This document shows positions 1 through 6,064 of a DNA stretch of 8,006 nucleotides, in pieces. Both the position numbers and the translations under genes were made by a program. The stretch is from Flavobacteriaceae bacterium. GTDB taxonomy: Bacteria > Bacteroidota > Bacteroidia > Flavobacteriales > Weeksellaceae. Each line of letters starts with the position of its first letter. Position 1 is the first letter of the stretch. The stretch spans positions 1 through 8,006 of the forward strand of contig JAISSC010000218.1 of assembly GCA_031273305.1 (NCBI GenBank), read 5' to 3'. The notes under the pieces are model-generated. The model made no database searches. It was not told where the DNA came from and saw only the letters and a list, made by a program, of their open reading frames with translations.

Positions 1-577
1 TGATTACGTCAATAGCCGTAGTAACTTTTGATTCTACCACTCCGGATATATATTTTTCTACCTGAGCATCAGTGGTATTATATTGGATTTGACTCGCTAA
101 ATCTTTGGTTCCGAAAACATCAGGAGAAGATAATTTTAACTCCGGCTGCCCTAATTCTTTCTTAGCAGTCTCAAAAGCCTTAAAAAAGTTAGACGTATAG
201 GCTGCGCTTGATTTTAATTCCTCAGAAGTAGCTATGTCCAATGCTCTTCTAAATACAGGATTTTCCGAATTGTCAGCCAAATCAAGAAGTAAATCTTTTT
301 CCGAAATCTCCAACAGCAGATTAAGCCCTCCTTTCAGGTCTAATCCCAGCTTCATTTCATGTTTTTTAGCGTCATAATAACTTAATTTGACAATTCCGAG
401 ATTCAGAGTATCTTTTGCTAATTCTTCTAGCTTTTCTCTTTTACTCGCCTCTGTTCCGTTAGATAAACCATCTGCCTTAGATTCTATACGATTTACATAA
501 AATGTCGGAAACAGCTCCGCCAAACAAATTAACGTAATCACAACAGCAAAAAATTTAACAAGTCCTTTTCCTTTCAT
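1..577 (-). CDS. secD: Protein translocase subunit SecD, N-terminal part (probably fused SecDF), partial
   Basis: Membrane component of the Sec machinery that uses the proton gradient to help pull secreted proteins out of the SecYEG channel. The reading frame is open from an ATG at 575-577 to the window edge, giving 192 codons, so the C-terminal part lies outside. Seen in the translation: a short basic start, one hydrophobic membrane segment (about residues 6-26), then a periplasmic region containing the SecD hallmark LGLDLKGG at residues 77-84. In Bacteroidota SecD and SecF are normally one long polypeptide; that this is the fused form is inference from taxonomy, since only the first fifth or so is visible. 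The gene is transcribed away from the tRNA-maturation operon and has a clear Bacteroidota-type promoter 38-69 bases upstream of its start. Confidence 0.93.
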   Translation of the reverse strand, partial: MKGKGLVKFFAVVITLICLAELFPTFYVNRIESKADGLSNGTEASKREKLEELAKDTLNLGIVKLSYYDAKKHEMKLGLDLKGGLNLLLEISEKDLLLDLADNSENPVFRRALDIATSEELKSSAAYTSNFFKAFETAKKELGQPELKLSSPDVFGTKDLASQIQYNTTDAQVEKYISGVVESKVTTAIDVI

Positions 578-607
578 CGGTAAGTTTTATTGTATAATAT
601 TGTATTT

Positions 608-630
608 TAGTCTGCAAATATAGCAGACTA
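608..630. promoter_or_regulatory. Inverted repeat around the secD -7 element, candidate operator
   Basis: TAGTCTGC (608-615) and GCAGACTA (623-630) are perfect 8-bp inverted arms separated by 7 bases, and they enclose the secD -7 box. A related half-site TGTCTGC follows at 636-642 inside the promoter spacer. The position is what one expects of a repressor or activator binding site, but no regulator is identified, and chance symmetry in AT-rich DNA is possible. Confidence 0.4.
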
Positions 631-646
631 TTTGATGTCTGCCAAT
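615..646 (-). promoter_or_regulatory. secD promoter, Bacteroidota type
   Basis: On the minus strand TATATTTG (622 to 615) matches the TAnnTTTG -7 element, and ATTG (646 to 643), containing the TTG core of the -33 element, lies 20 bases upstream. Transcription would start near 609, about 30 bases before the secD ATG. The -7 element sits between the arms of an inverted repeat, listed separately. Confidence 0.7.
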
Positions 647-757
647 TTTTTATATGTTTTTTTGTCATGAATAATCCTAAACAGATAAAACCATTAGTAA
701 ATAACCTGATAAAAAATATATATACACATTTGCACCAAACAAATACAATCCGTTTTT

Positions 758-765
758 TATATTTG
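758..765 (+). promoter_or_regulatory. Candidate -7 element for the tRNA-maturation operon
   Basis: TATATTTG matches TAnnTTTG and would start transcription about 10 bases before the ATG at 781. The nearest TTTG upstream (729-732) is 25 bases away, longer than the usual 19-21, so the -33 element is doubtful. The site lies within the in-frame extension upstream of 781, which favours the later start for the gene. Confidence 0.35.
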
Positions 766-780
766 TATTTTATAATTCCT

Positions 781-1350
781 ATGGAAAAAGAACAGGAAGA
801 AATCCGAAAAGCAGTTGAAATTCTAAGAAACGGAGGAATCATTCTCTATCCGACGGACACGATCTGGGGTATTGGTTGTGATGCTACCAACGAGGAAGCC
901 ATTGAAAAGATCTTTGCATTAAAACAAAGACCCAAATCAAAAAATTTAATTCTATTGGTAGATTCCGAAAGAAGATTGCAGGATATTGTTGATGTTCCTC
1001 CTCTGGCTTGGGATTTAATTGACCTGTCGGAAAAACCTTTAACCCTAATTTACGATGCTCCCAAAAACCTGCCGAAAAATCTGATTTCGGAAGAAAATAC
1101 CATAGGAATACGACTAACCCAAGATAAATTTTGCAAAAACTTAATTTCAAAGCTCAACAAACCTCTGGTTTCCACTTCGGCTAATATAAGCGGAGAGCCT
1201 TCTCCTGAAAATTTTTCATCAATTTCAACTAAAATTTTGGAGGGTGTAGATTATATAATAAATTTGCGCCACGAAAAAAATAAAAATTATGCCGCTTCTT
1301 CCATAATCCAACTATTCCCGGACGGAAGAATTACGATAATAAGAGAATAA
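781..1350 (+). CDS. L-threonylcarbamoyladenylate synthase, TsaC/Sua5/YrdC family
   Basis: Makes threonylcarbamoyl-AMP from threonine, bicarbonate and ATP in the cytoplasm, the first step of the t6A modification at position 37 of tRNAs reading ANN codons. The 189-residue product is a single YrdC domain: the YPTDTIWGIGCDA nucleotide-binding motif at about residues 23-35, KQRPKSKN at 48-55 and STSANISGEP at 131-140. The K48/R50 and S133/N135 pairs fit the KxR...SxN tetrad I recall as typical of true TsaC/Sua5 rather than YciO. It lacks the extra C-terminal domain of long Sua5 proteins. The frame is open back to an ATG at 667, but the start at 781 is chosen because family similarity begins there and a candidate promoter lies just upstream. 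First gene of a three-gene operon, with 8 bases before the CCA-adding enzyme. The symbol is left blank because the TsaC, Sua5 and YciO names cannot be separated safely by eye. Confidence 0.9.
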   Translation: MEKEQEEIRKAVEILRNGGIILYPTDTIWGIGCDATNEEAIEKIFALKQRPKSKNLILLVDSERRLQDIVDVPPLAWDLIDLSEKPLTLIYDAPKNLPKNLISEENTIGIRLTQDKFCKNLISKLNKPLVSTSANISGEPSPENFSSISTKILEGVDYIINLRHEKNKNYAASSIIQLFPDGRITIIRE

Positions 1351-1358
1351 GAATATTA

Positions 1359-2786
1359 ATGAGTTTAATAATCCAAGCCATACAAGCTCCCATATTTAAA
1401 CAAATATCTCGGATTGCAGAAGATAGAAAGCAACGTACTTTTGTTATTGGTGGCTTTGTAAGAGATTATTTGCTGGAAAGACCAAATCCTGACGATATAG
1501 ATATTGTAACGGAAGGAAGCGGAGTGGAACTGGCTATAGCCTTTGCAAAGGAATATAACCCTAACCTTAAGGTTGCCGTTTTTAAACATTTTGGAACTGC
1601 CATGATACAGATTCAGGATTGTAAACTGGAATTTGTAGGAGCCAGAAAGGAAAGCTATTCGCCCGACAGCCGTAAACCTTCCGTAGAAAACGGCACATTG
1701 GAAGATGACCAGAAAAGACGGGATTTTACTATTAATGCATTAGCCTTAAGCCTGAACAAGGATACTTATGGTGAATTAGTAGACCCTTTCAACGGACTTA
1801 CAGACCTGCAAAACAAAAACATACGCACTCCGTTAAATCCGGATATAACCTATTCGGATGACCCTTTACGCATGATTAGAGCCATACGGTTCGCCACCCA
1901 GTTGAATTTTACCATAGAAGAGGAATCATTTGAAGCCATCAAAAGGAATGCGGAACGTTTCGACATCCTCTCCAAAGAAAGGATAATGGATGAATTTAAT
2001 AAGATTATGATGTCTCCTCAGCCGGGAATAGGATTAAAGCTATTATATGAAGCAAAACTTCTGGAGAGATTTTTGCCTGAACTAACGGCACTTCAGGGAA
2101 TTGAAGAAATAGAAGGTCAAAGGCATAAGGACAATTTTTTTCATACTCTGGAGGTAGTAGATAATATAAGCCGAACAACGGATAATCTATGGTTAAGATG
2201 GGCAGCTTTACTGCATGATATAGGCAAAGCCCGTACTAAAAGATTCGATAAAGTTATCGGCTGGACATTTCACTCCCATGAACTTGTCGGAAGTAAAATG
2301 GTATTCAGCATTTTCAAAAGATTAAAATTACCTTTGGGATGGCCTGTGAAATATGTCCAAAAACTGGTACAACACAGCTCCCGACCTATTCCCTTAATCA
2401 CGGATAACGCCTCAGACAGTGCTTTGAGGAGACTGTTATTCGATATGGGAAATGAACTGGAAGACCTGTTTTTACTTTGCAAAGCCGACATCACTACCAA
2501 AAACAAGAAAAAACAAATTCTTTTTATACAGAACTTTAATTATGTTGAAGAGAAGATAAAAGAAGTTGAAGAAAAGGATAAAATACGTGATTTCCAGCCT
2601 CCTATTTCAGGTCATGACATCATGAAAACATTTGAAATAACGGATGGAAAGCAAATAGGAACAATCAAAGAAGGCATAAAAGAAGCCATTTTGGAGGGAT
2701 TTGTAAAAAACGACTATAAAAATTCTTATAACTATATGCTAAAATTAGGAAAAAATTTAAATTTGAACCGGAAAAAACCAAATTAA
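1359..2786 (+). CDS. cca: CCA tRNA nucleotidyltransferase with HD domain
   Basis: Adds or repairs the 3'-terminal CCA of tRNAs using CTP and ATP. The 475-residue protein shows the class II nucleotidyltransferase head: GGFVRD at residues 31-36 followed by the metal-binding D46-x-D48. RRDFTINAL follows at 120-128 and the DDPLRMIRAIRFA neck motif at 167-179. After the RNA-binding middle comes an HD phosphohydrolase-type domain with H262, H286-D287 (LLHDIGK) and a further HSHE cluster near 305-308. This HD-bearing form is common in Bacteroidota; poly(A) polymerases share the head domain, but the HD arrangement and tRNA-modifying neighbour favour CCA addition. It begins 8 bases after the threonylcarbamoyl-AMP synthase and ends 2 bases before the next gene, so translation of all three is probably coupled. 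Confidence 0.93.
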   Translation: MSLIIQAIQAPIFKQISRIAEDRKQRTFVIGGFVRDYLLERPNPDDIDIVTEGSGVELAIAFAKEYNPNLKVAVFKHFGTAMIQIQDCKLEFVGARKESYSPDSRKPSVENGTLEDDQKRRDFTINALALSLNKDTYGELVDPFNGLTDLQNKNIRTPLNPDITYSDDPLRMIRAIRFATQLNFTIEEESFEAIKRNAERFDILSKERIMDEFNKIMMSPQPGIGLKLLYEAKLLERFLPELTALQGIEEIEGQRHKDNFFHTLEVVDNISRTTDNLWLRWAALLHDIGKARTKRFDKVIGWTFHSHELVGSKMVFSIFKRLKLPLGWPVKYVQKLVQHSSRPIPLITDNASDSALRRLLFDMGNELEDLFLLCKADITTKNKKKQILFIQNFNYVEEKIKEVEEKDKIRDFQPPISGHDIMKTFEITDGKQIGTIKEGIKEAILEGFVKNDYKNSYNYMLKLGKNLNLNRKKPN

Positions 2787-2788
2787 AT

Positions 2789-3343
2789 ATGAATACGATT
2801 TATAAGATTAGAGTAATCCTTGAGGCTGAAGATGACGTCTTCCGAGATATTGAGATCAAAGGGTTACAAACTTTATGGAACTTATATGAAGGTATTAAAA
2901 GGGCTTTTAACCTACAAGGAGATGAATTGGCATCATTTTATAAATCTGACAATAATTGGAATCAGGGCAAAGAATTTCCATTAGAAGACATGTCGGAAGA
3001 TGGAAATGGTGATACCATGTCAGATGTTTATATTAACGAAGCATTTACTAAAGTAGGCGACAAGATGTTATTTATCTATGATTTTATGAAAATGTGGTCT
3101 TTCTACGTTGAATTATTGGAAATAATAGATAGAAAAGCCATCGGAAGTTATCCTATGACGGTGTATCGTTTCGGAAAAATGCCTTTGAAAGTACCGGATA
3201 AAAAATTCAAGCCTCTTTCAAATATTGATGATTTTGGAGAGGTAGATATAGATGATGTGAGTATCAAATTTGAAGATGATACTGATTCCTTTAATGAGGA
3301 AGAAGATTTTTACGACGATGACTCTGAAGAACCTTTAATATAA
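2789..3343 (+). CDS. pRiA4b ORF-3-like protein (IS1096 passenger TnpR-like family)
   Basis: A 184-residue protein of unknown biochemical function. The first ~115 residues (IYKIRVILEAEDDVFRDIEI, later KMLFIYDFMKMWSFYVELLEI) resemble the pRiA4b ORF-3-like domain, named after an Agrobacterium plasmid gene. Database names for this family mention IS1096 and TnpR, but I see nothing here that supports a resolvase activity: no serine-recombinase motif is present. The C-terminal ~40 residues are extremely acidic (runs of D and E from about residue 145), probably disordered. It starts only 2 bases after the cca stop codon and is the last gene of the operon, with a hairpin terminator about 50 bases downstream. 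The tight linkage to two tRNA-maturation genes suggests, but does not prove, a role connected with tRNA or translation. Confidence 0.8.
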   Translation: MNTIYKIRVILEAEDDVFRDIEIKGLQTLWNLYEGIKRAFNLQGDELASFYKSDNNWNQGKEFPLEDMSEDGNGDTMSDVYINEAFTKVGDKMLFIYDFMKMWSFYVELLEIIDRKAIGSYPMTVYRFGKMPLKVPDKKFKPLSNIDDFGEVDIDDVSIKFEDDTDSFNEEEDFYDDDSEEPLI

Positions 3344-3372
3344 TAACATAAATATAAATCTGAAAAATTAAG

Positions 3373-3476
3373 AAACACTTTTACTCTTTAATTAAAAAAG
3401 CTATCCCGAAAGAGATAGCTTTTATTTTTACAATAAACAAGCCTCAACGGCTCTTATAAATCGTATTCGTATTTCC
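3373..3476. repeat. Left copy of ~103-bp direct repeat, relic of the accC 3' end plus terminator
   Basis: Matches 3785-3887 with, by hand count, one single-base indel and one substitution over 104/103 bases. It contains a bidirectional terminator and, on the minus strand, the last accC codons encoding K-Y-E-Y-D-L-stop. The single substitution changes the leucine codon TTA (left) to CTA (right) and is silent. The left copy is not part of a gene; it appears to be a displaced duplicate of the accC tail, separated from accC by the hairpin element. Confidence 0.9.
3394..3429. terminator. Bidirectional terminator, left copy
   Basis: AGCTATC (3399-3405) pairs with GATAGCT (3414-3420) across an 8-base loop. 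The stem is flanked by A-rich sequence on the left and TTTTATTTTT on the right, so it can act on both strands. In its present position it ends transcription of the plus-strand tRNA-maturation operon. Confidence 0.8.
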
Positions 3477-3516
3477 CCTGACTTTGACTATGCGACACAC
3501 TAAATGATTTTTTGGA

Positions 3517-3563
3517 CAGCCTGAAAGGCTGAATCTTCATAACCGCAGGTCGCTGACCTGCGG
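3517..3563 (+). repeat. REP-like unit, left half of copy 1
   Basis: Two hairpins in tandem: CAGCCT-GAA-AGGCTG (3517-3531) and CCGCAGGTC-GCT-GACCTGCGG (3543-3563), joined by an 11-base linker. The same unit occurs inverted at 3641-3687 and in direct orientation at 7908-7954. Confidence 0.8.
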
Positions 3564-3640
3564 AGAGTACCCATCCTCATTATCTGCCTGAAAGGCAAGA
3601 CTAGTCCCGCCTTTCAGGCGGTGTTATTTGTTATCGTTGC

Positions 3641-3687
3641 CCGCAGGTCGCCGACCTGCGGTTATGAAAATCAAGCCCTCCGGGCTT
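3641..3687 (-). repeat. REP-like unit, right half of copy 1, inverted
   Basis: CCGCAGGTC-GCC-GACCTGCGG (3641-3661) followed by AAGCCC-TCC-GGGCTT (3673-3687). Read on the minus strand it has the same order and linker as 3517-3563. The small hairpin differs from the other units by paired changes that keep the stem intact. Confidence 0.8.
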
Positions 3688-3784
3688 CTGCTTGCGTCAC
3701 CCGTTTTGGTGTAGTAAAAATTATAAAATATTGACTATCATATAGTTGCAAAACAAGACTCTTGAGAGTGTCAAAGTCAGGAGA

Positions 3785-3887
3785 AAACACTTTTACTCTT
3801 TAATTAAAAAAGCTATCCCGAAAGAGATAGCTTTTATTTTTACATAAACAAGCCTCAACGGCTCTTATAGATCGTATTCGTATTTCC
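3785..3887. repeat. Right copy of ~103-bp direct repeat, functional accC 3' end plus terminator
   Basis: Counterpart of 3373-3476. It overlaps the last codons of accC (3865-3887) and the accC terminator. Because both copies include the same gene end, the element lies between two accC tails, one of them (this one) in frame with the gene. Confidence 0.9.
3806..3841. terminator. Bidirectional terminator, right copy (accC)
   Basis: AGCTATC (3811-3817) pairs with GATAGCT (3826-3832). On the minus strand the stem is followed by a T-run (3810 to 3806), placing a normal intrinsic terminator about 30 bases after the accC stop codon. It is identical to the left copy at 3394-3429. Confidence 0.82.
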
Positions 3888-5223
3888 TGTCAAGCACAAA
3901 ATCCTCCATAAACTTAGTGGTATATTCTCCTTTAACGAAGTTTGGATCATCCATAAGTTGTCTGTGCAAAGGAATTGTTGTTTTTACTCCTTCAATATAA
4001 AATTCATCTAAAGTTCTTTTCATCTTTATAATAGCTTCCTGTCTTGTTGGTGCGGTAACGATCAATTTAGCTATCATGGAATCGTAGAACGGCGGAATTC
4101 TATATCCGGAATATACATGAGTATCAACCCTCACTCCATTACCTCCGGGAATATTTAAATTGGTTATAGCACCCGGAGAAGGACGAAAATCATTGTATAC
4201 GTCTTCGGCATTTATCCTACATTCTATGGAATGTCTTTGTGGATAGTAATTCTTTTCAGGAACCTTCGCTCCTGCCGCCAGTTCAATTTGAAGTTTCAAC
4301 AAATCCAAATCGGTAACCTGCTCGGTAATAGGATGTTCTACCTGAATCCTCGTATTCATTTCCATAAAATAAAAATTCCTGTGTTTATCAACCAGAAATT
4401 CGATAGTTCCAACTCCTTCATATCCGATATATTCAGCAGCTTTAACGGCAGCTTTTCCCATTTTATCACGAAGTTCTTCGGTAATAAAAGGAGATGGGGT
4501 TTCTTCTGCTAATTTTTGATGACGTCTCTGAACCGAACAATCTCTCTCGGATAGATGAATGGCTTTTCCATATTTATCTCCTGCAACCTGAATCTCTATA
4601 TGACGAGGTTCTTCGATAAGTTTCTCCATATACATCCCTCCGTTTCCAAAAGCAGCTTCTGCTTCCTGAACTGCGGATTCCCAAGATTTTTTCAGTTCTT
4701 CTTCTTTCCATATGGCGCGCATTCCTTTTCCTCCGCCTCCGGCAGTGGCTTTGATCATCACCGGATAACCAATTTCTTTAGCTATCTTGGCAGCATCTTC
4801 ATAAGAGGCTATCAGCCCGTCAGAGCCGGGAACGGTAGGTACTCCTGCTTCTTTCATGGTAGCTTTGGCAGAGGCTTTATCTCCCATCCTGTCTATATTT
4901 TCAGGTGGAGCTCCTATAAACTTAATTCCCATCTTTTGGCAAGCTCTGGAAAAGTTGGCATTTTCAGATAAAAAACCATATCCGGGATGTATTGCATCGG
5001 CATTGGTAATTTCAGCAGCAGCCAATATGTTTAGCTGTTTAAGGTATGAATCCCTGCTTGCCGCAGGTCCTATACATACCGCCTCATCAGCAAAACGAAG
5101 GTGTAAACTTCGTTCATCTGCCGTAGAGTATACCGCAACTGTTTTTATACCCATCTCTTTTGCAGTCCGAAGGATACGCATAGCAATCTCTCCTCTGTTG
5201 GCAATCAAAATTTTCTTAAACAT
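3865..5223 (-). CDS. accC: Acetyl-CoA carboxylase, biotin carboxylase subunit
   Basis: Carboxylates the biotin carried by AccB with ATP and bicarbonate, the first half-reaction of malonyl-CoA synthesis for fatty acids. The 452-residue length is close to E. coli AccC (449). Seen: N-terminal biotin-carboxylase domain with ILIANRGEIAMRI (5-17), an ATP-grasp domain with K116, K158, the glycine-rich GGGGKG (162-167), H208 and K237, metal-binding E275 and E288, catalytic R292 within MNTRIQVEHP, and a C-terminal domain containing ECRINAED. The residue pattern matches the E. coli active site and nothing essential appears missing. It follows accB after 20 bases and should share its promoter. The last codons lie in a direct repeat shared with 3373-3476, on the far side of a mobile-looking element, so the 3' end of this gene has been involved in a rearrangement without loss of the reading frame. 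Confidence 0.97.
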   Translation of the reverse strand: MFKKILIANRGEIAMRILRTAKEMGIKTVAVYSTADERSLHLRFADEAVCIGPAASRDSYLKQLNILAAAEITNADAIHPGYGFLSENANFSRACQKMGIKFIGAPPENIDRMGDKASAKATMKEAGVPTVPGSDGLIASYEDAAKIAKEIGYPVMIKATAGGGGKGMRAIWKEEELKKSWESAVQEAEAAFGNGGMYMEKLIEEPRHIEIQVAGDKYGKAIHLSERDCSVQRRHQKLAEETPSPFITEELRDKMGKAAVKAAEYIGYEGVGTIEFLVDKHRNFYFMEMNTRIQVEHPITEQVTDLDLLKLQIELAAGAKVPEKNYYPQRHSIECRINAEDVYNDFRPSPGAITNLNIPGGNGVRVDTHVYSGYRIPPFYDSMIAKLIVTAPTRQEAIIKMKRTLDEFYIEGVKTTIPLHRQLMDDPNFVKGEYTTKFMEDFVLDRKYEYDL

Positions 5224-5243
5224 AATTTACTTTTTAATTTTGA

Positions 5244-5714
5244 TTAAGATGGGTCTACTAGGAATAAAGGCTGATCAAATTCTACGGGGGAAGCATCCTC
5301 TACTAAGATTTTAACTATCTTACCGGAAACTTCAGCTTCTATTTCGTTGAATAATTTCATTGCTTCAATAACACATACTATGCTTTCCGCATTCACTGTG
5401 TCTCCTACATTTACAAATACATCTTTATCTGGCGATGGTTTCCTGTAAAAGGTACCTATCATCGGAGATTTGATAGCAACATATCTTGATGTATCTTCTG
5501 AGGCTGTAGAGGCTACCGCCGGAGCTTGTGCCGCCGGAGCTGCAACCTGAGAAGGAAGAGCCTGTTGTACCGGATGAGAGACCGCCGGAGCGTAAACAAC
5601 AGCACCATTATTTGTTTTAATGGAAATCTCAAATTCTTCGGTTTTATATGTTACTTCTGCAACATCAGATTTAGATACGAATCTAATTAAGTTTTGAATG
5701 TCTTTAATGTCCAT
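5244..5714 (-). CDS. accB: Acetyl-CoA carboxylase, biotin carboxyl carrier protein
   Basis: Carries the covalently bound biotin between biotin carboxylase and the carboxyltransferase. The 156-residue protein is normal for the family. It has a helical N-terminal part (about 1-36) and a flexible Ala/Pro/Val/Gln-rich linker (about 38-75). The C-terminal biotinyl domain follows, with the 'thumb' region SPMIGTFYRKPSPDKDVFV (83-101) and the biotin attachment motif EAMKLFNEIEAE, in which K120 is the modified lysine. The start at 5714 follows a clear promoter, with a leader of about 20 bases. It is first in the accB-accC pair. In Flavobacterium-like genomes I recall fabH lying between rpmF and accB; no fabH is present here, and a terminator-promoter junction occupies the gap. 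Confidence 0.96.
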   Translation of the reverse strand: MDIKDIQNLIRFVSKSDVAEVTYKTEEFEISIKTNNGAVVYAPAVSHPVQQALPSQVAAPAAQAPAVASTASEDTSRYVAIKSPMIGTFYRKPSPDKDVFVNVGDTVNAESIVCVIEAMKLFNEIEAEVSGKIVKILVEDASPVEFDQPLFLVDPS

Positions 5715-5741
5715 GAGATAAAGCTTTTATTATTTAGGTTC

Positions 5742-5772
5742 CAAATATAAAGTAATTTTGTTAATACACAAA
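5742..5772 (-). promoter_or_regulatory. accBC promoter, Bacteroidota type
   Basis: On the minus strand TTTG (5772 to 5769), a 19-base spacer and TATATTTG (5749 to 5742) match both elements of the Bacteroidota consensus. Transcription would begin near 5736, leaving a leader of about 20 bases. The TTTG is also the end of the T-run of the upstream rpmF terminator. Confidence 0.8.
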
Positions 5773-5801
5773 AAAACCATTTAATTAATTAATCAAATGG
5801 T
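5770..5801 (-). terminator. Intrinsic terminator after rpmF
   Basis: ACCATTT (5776-5782) pairs with AAATGGT (5795-5801), and after one mismatch the stem extends through ATTAA/TTAAT, giving an almost perfect 26-base palindrome. On the minus strand it is followed by a run of T (5776 to 5770). It lies 30 bases after the rpmF stop. Confidence 0.8.
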
Positions 5802-5830
5802 CATATTCTTTTCGAATTGAATTGGTTAGC

Positions 5831-6031
5831 TTAATCTTCTACCTCTTCAACGGCTTTTTCCATGACTACTTTACCTCTGTAATAGAGTTTTCCTTCATGC
5901 CAATAAGCCCGATGATACAAATGTAACTCTCCGGTTGCCGAACATTTTGCTAATTGAGGAACCAACGCTTTATAGTGAGTTCTTCTTTTATCTCTTCTTG
6001 TAGATGACTGACGTCTTTTAGGATGTGCCAT
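5831..6031 (-). CDS. rpmF: 50S ribosomal protein L32
   Basis: Small basic protein of the large ribosomal subunit. The 66-residue product starts with the family signature MAHPKRRQSSTRRDKRRTH, and continues with AKCSATGELHLYHRAYWHEG and YYRGKVV. Only one cysteine (residue 30) is present, so the four-cysteine zinc ribbon of zinc-binding L32 variants is absent and this is a zinc-independent form. A short acidic tail (EEVED) ends the protein. It lies 33 bases downstream of the DUF177 gene, a linkage conserved across many bacteria, and is followed by an intrinsic terminator, so the two probably form one transcript. Confidence 0.96.
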   Translation of the reverse strand: MAHPKRRQSSTRRDKRRTHYKALVPQLAKCSATGELHLYHRAYWHEGKLYYRGKVVMEKAVEEVED

Positions 6032-6064
6032 AATTCCTTTAGTCTATGTTTTTATTTATTTTAT

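Larger units (their letters stand above)
3477..3781. mobile_element. MITE/REPIN-like hairpin element, copy 1 (complete, 305 bp)
   Basis: The ends are a perfect 12-bp inverted repeat, CCTGACTTTGAC (3477-3488) and GTCAAAGTCAGG (3770-3781). No protein is encoded. Inside are six perfect hairpins, all with three-base loops: 3517-3531, 3543-3563, 3585-3597, 3607-3621, 3641-3661 and 3673-3687. Units 3517-3563 and 3641-3687 are inverted copies of each other (a GCC...GGC hairpin, then an A/T-rich linker containing TTCATAACC, then the CCGCAGGTC/GACCTGCGG hairpin), an arrangement like REPINs. The right 90 bases are AT-rich and recur at 7814 onward. It is flanked by the ~103-bp direct repeats. It is probably non-autonomous; the mobilising enzyme is not in this window. 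Whether it belongs to a described family cannot be judged without a search. Confidence 0.75.

Noticed and set aside
667..780. In-frame N-terminal extension of the threonylcarbamoyl-AMP synthase (38 extra residues from an ATG at 667)
   Set aside because: The extension is AT-rich, shows no family similarity, and contains the candidate promoter; YrdC proteins normally begin shortly before the GGIILYPTDT motif, as with the ATG at 781.
3450..3476. Pseudogene call for the displaced accC tail
   Set aside because: Only the last seven codons or so are duplicated, which is too little to call a pseudogene; it is described as part of a direct repeat instead.
3517..3687. CRISPR array
   Set aside because: Repeats are short palindromes with 3-base loops, of different sequences, irregularly spaced and partly inverted; there are no uniform repeats with unique spacers and no cas genes.
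4231..4971. Plus-strand open frames opposite accC
   Set aside because: They are antisense shadows of a well-conserved gene, rich in Phe and Ser as expected from complementing AT-rich coding DNA, with no recognisable motif.
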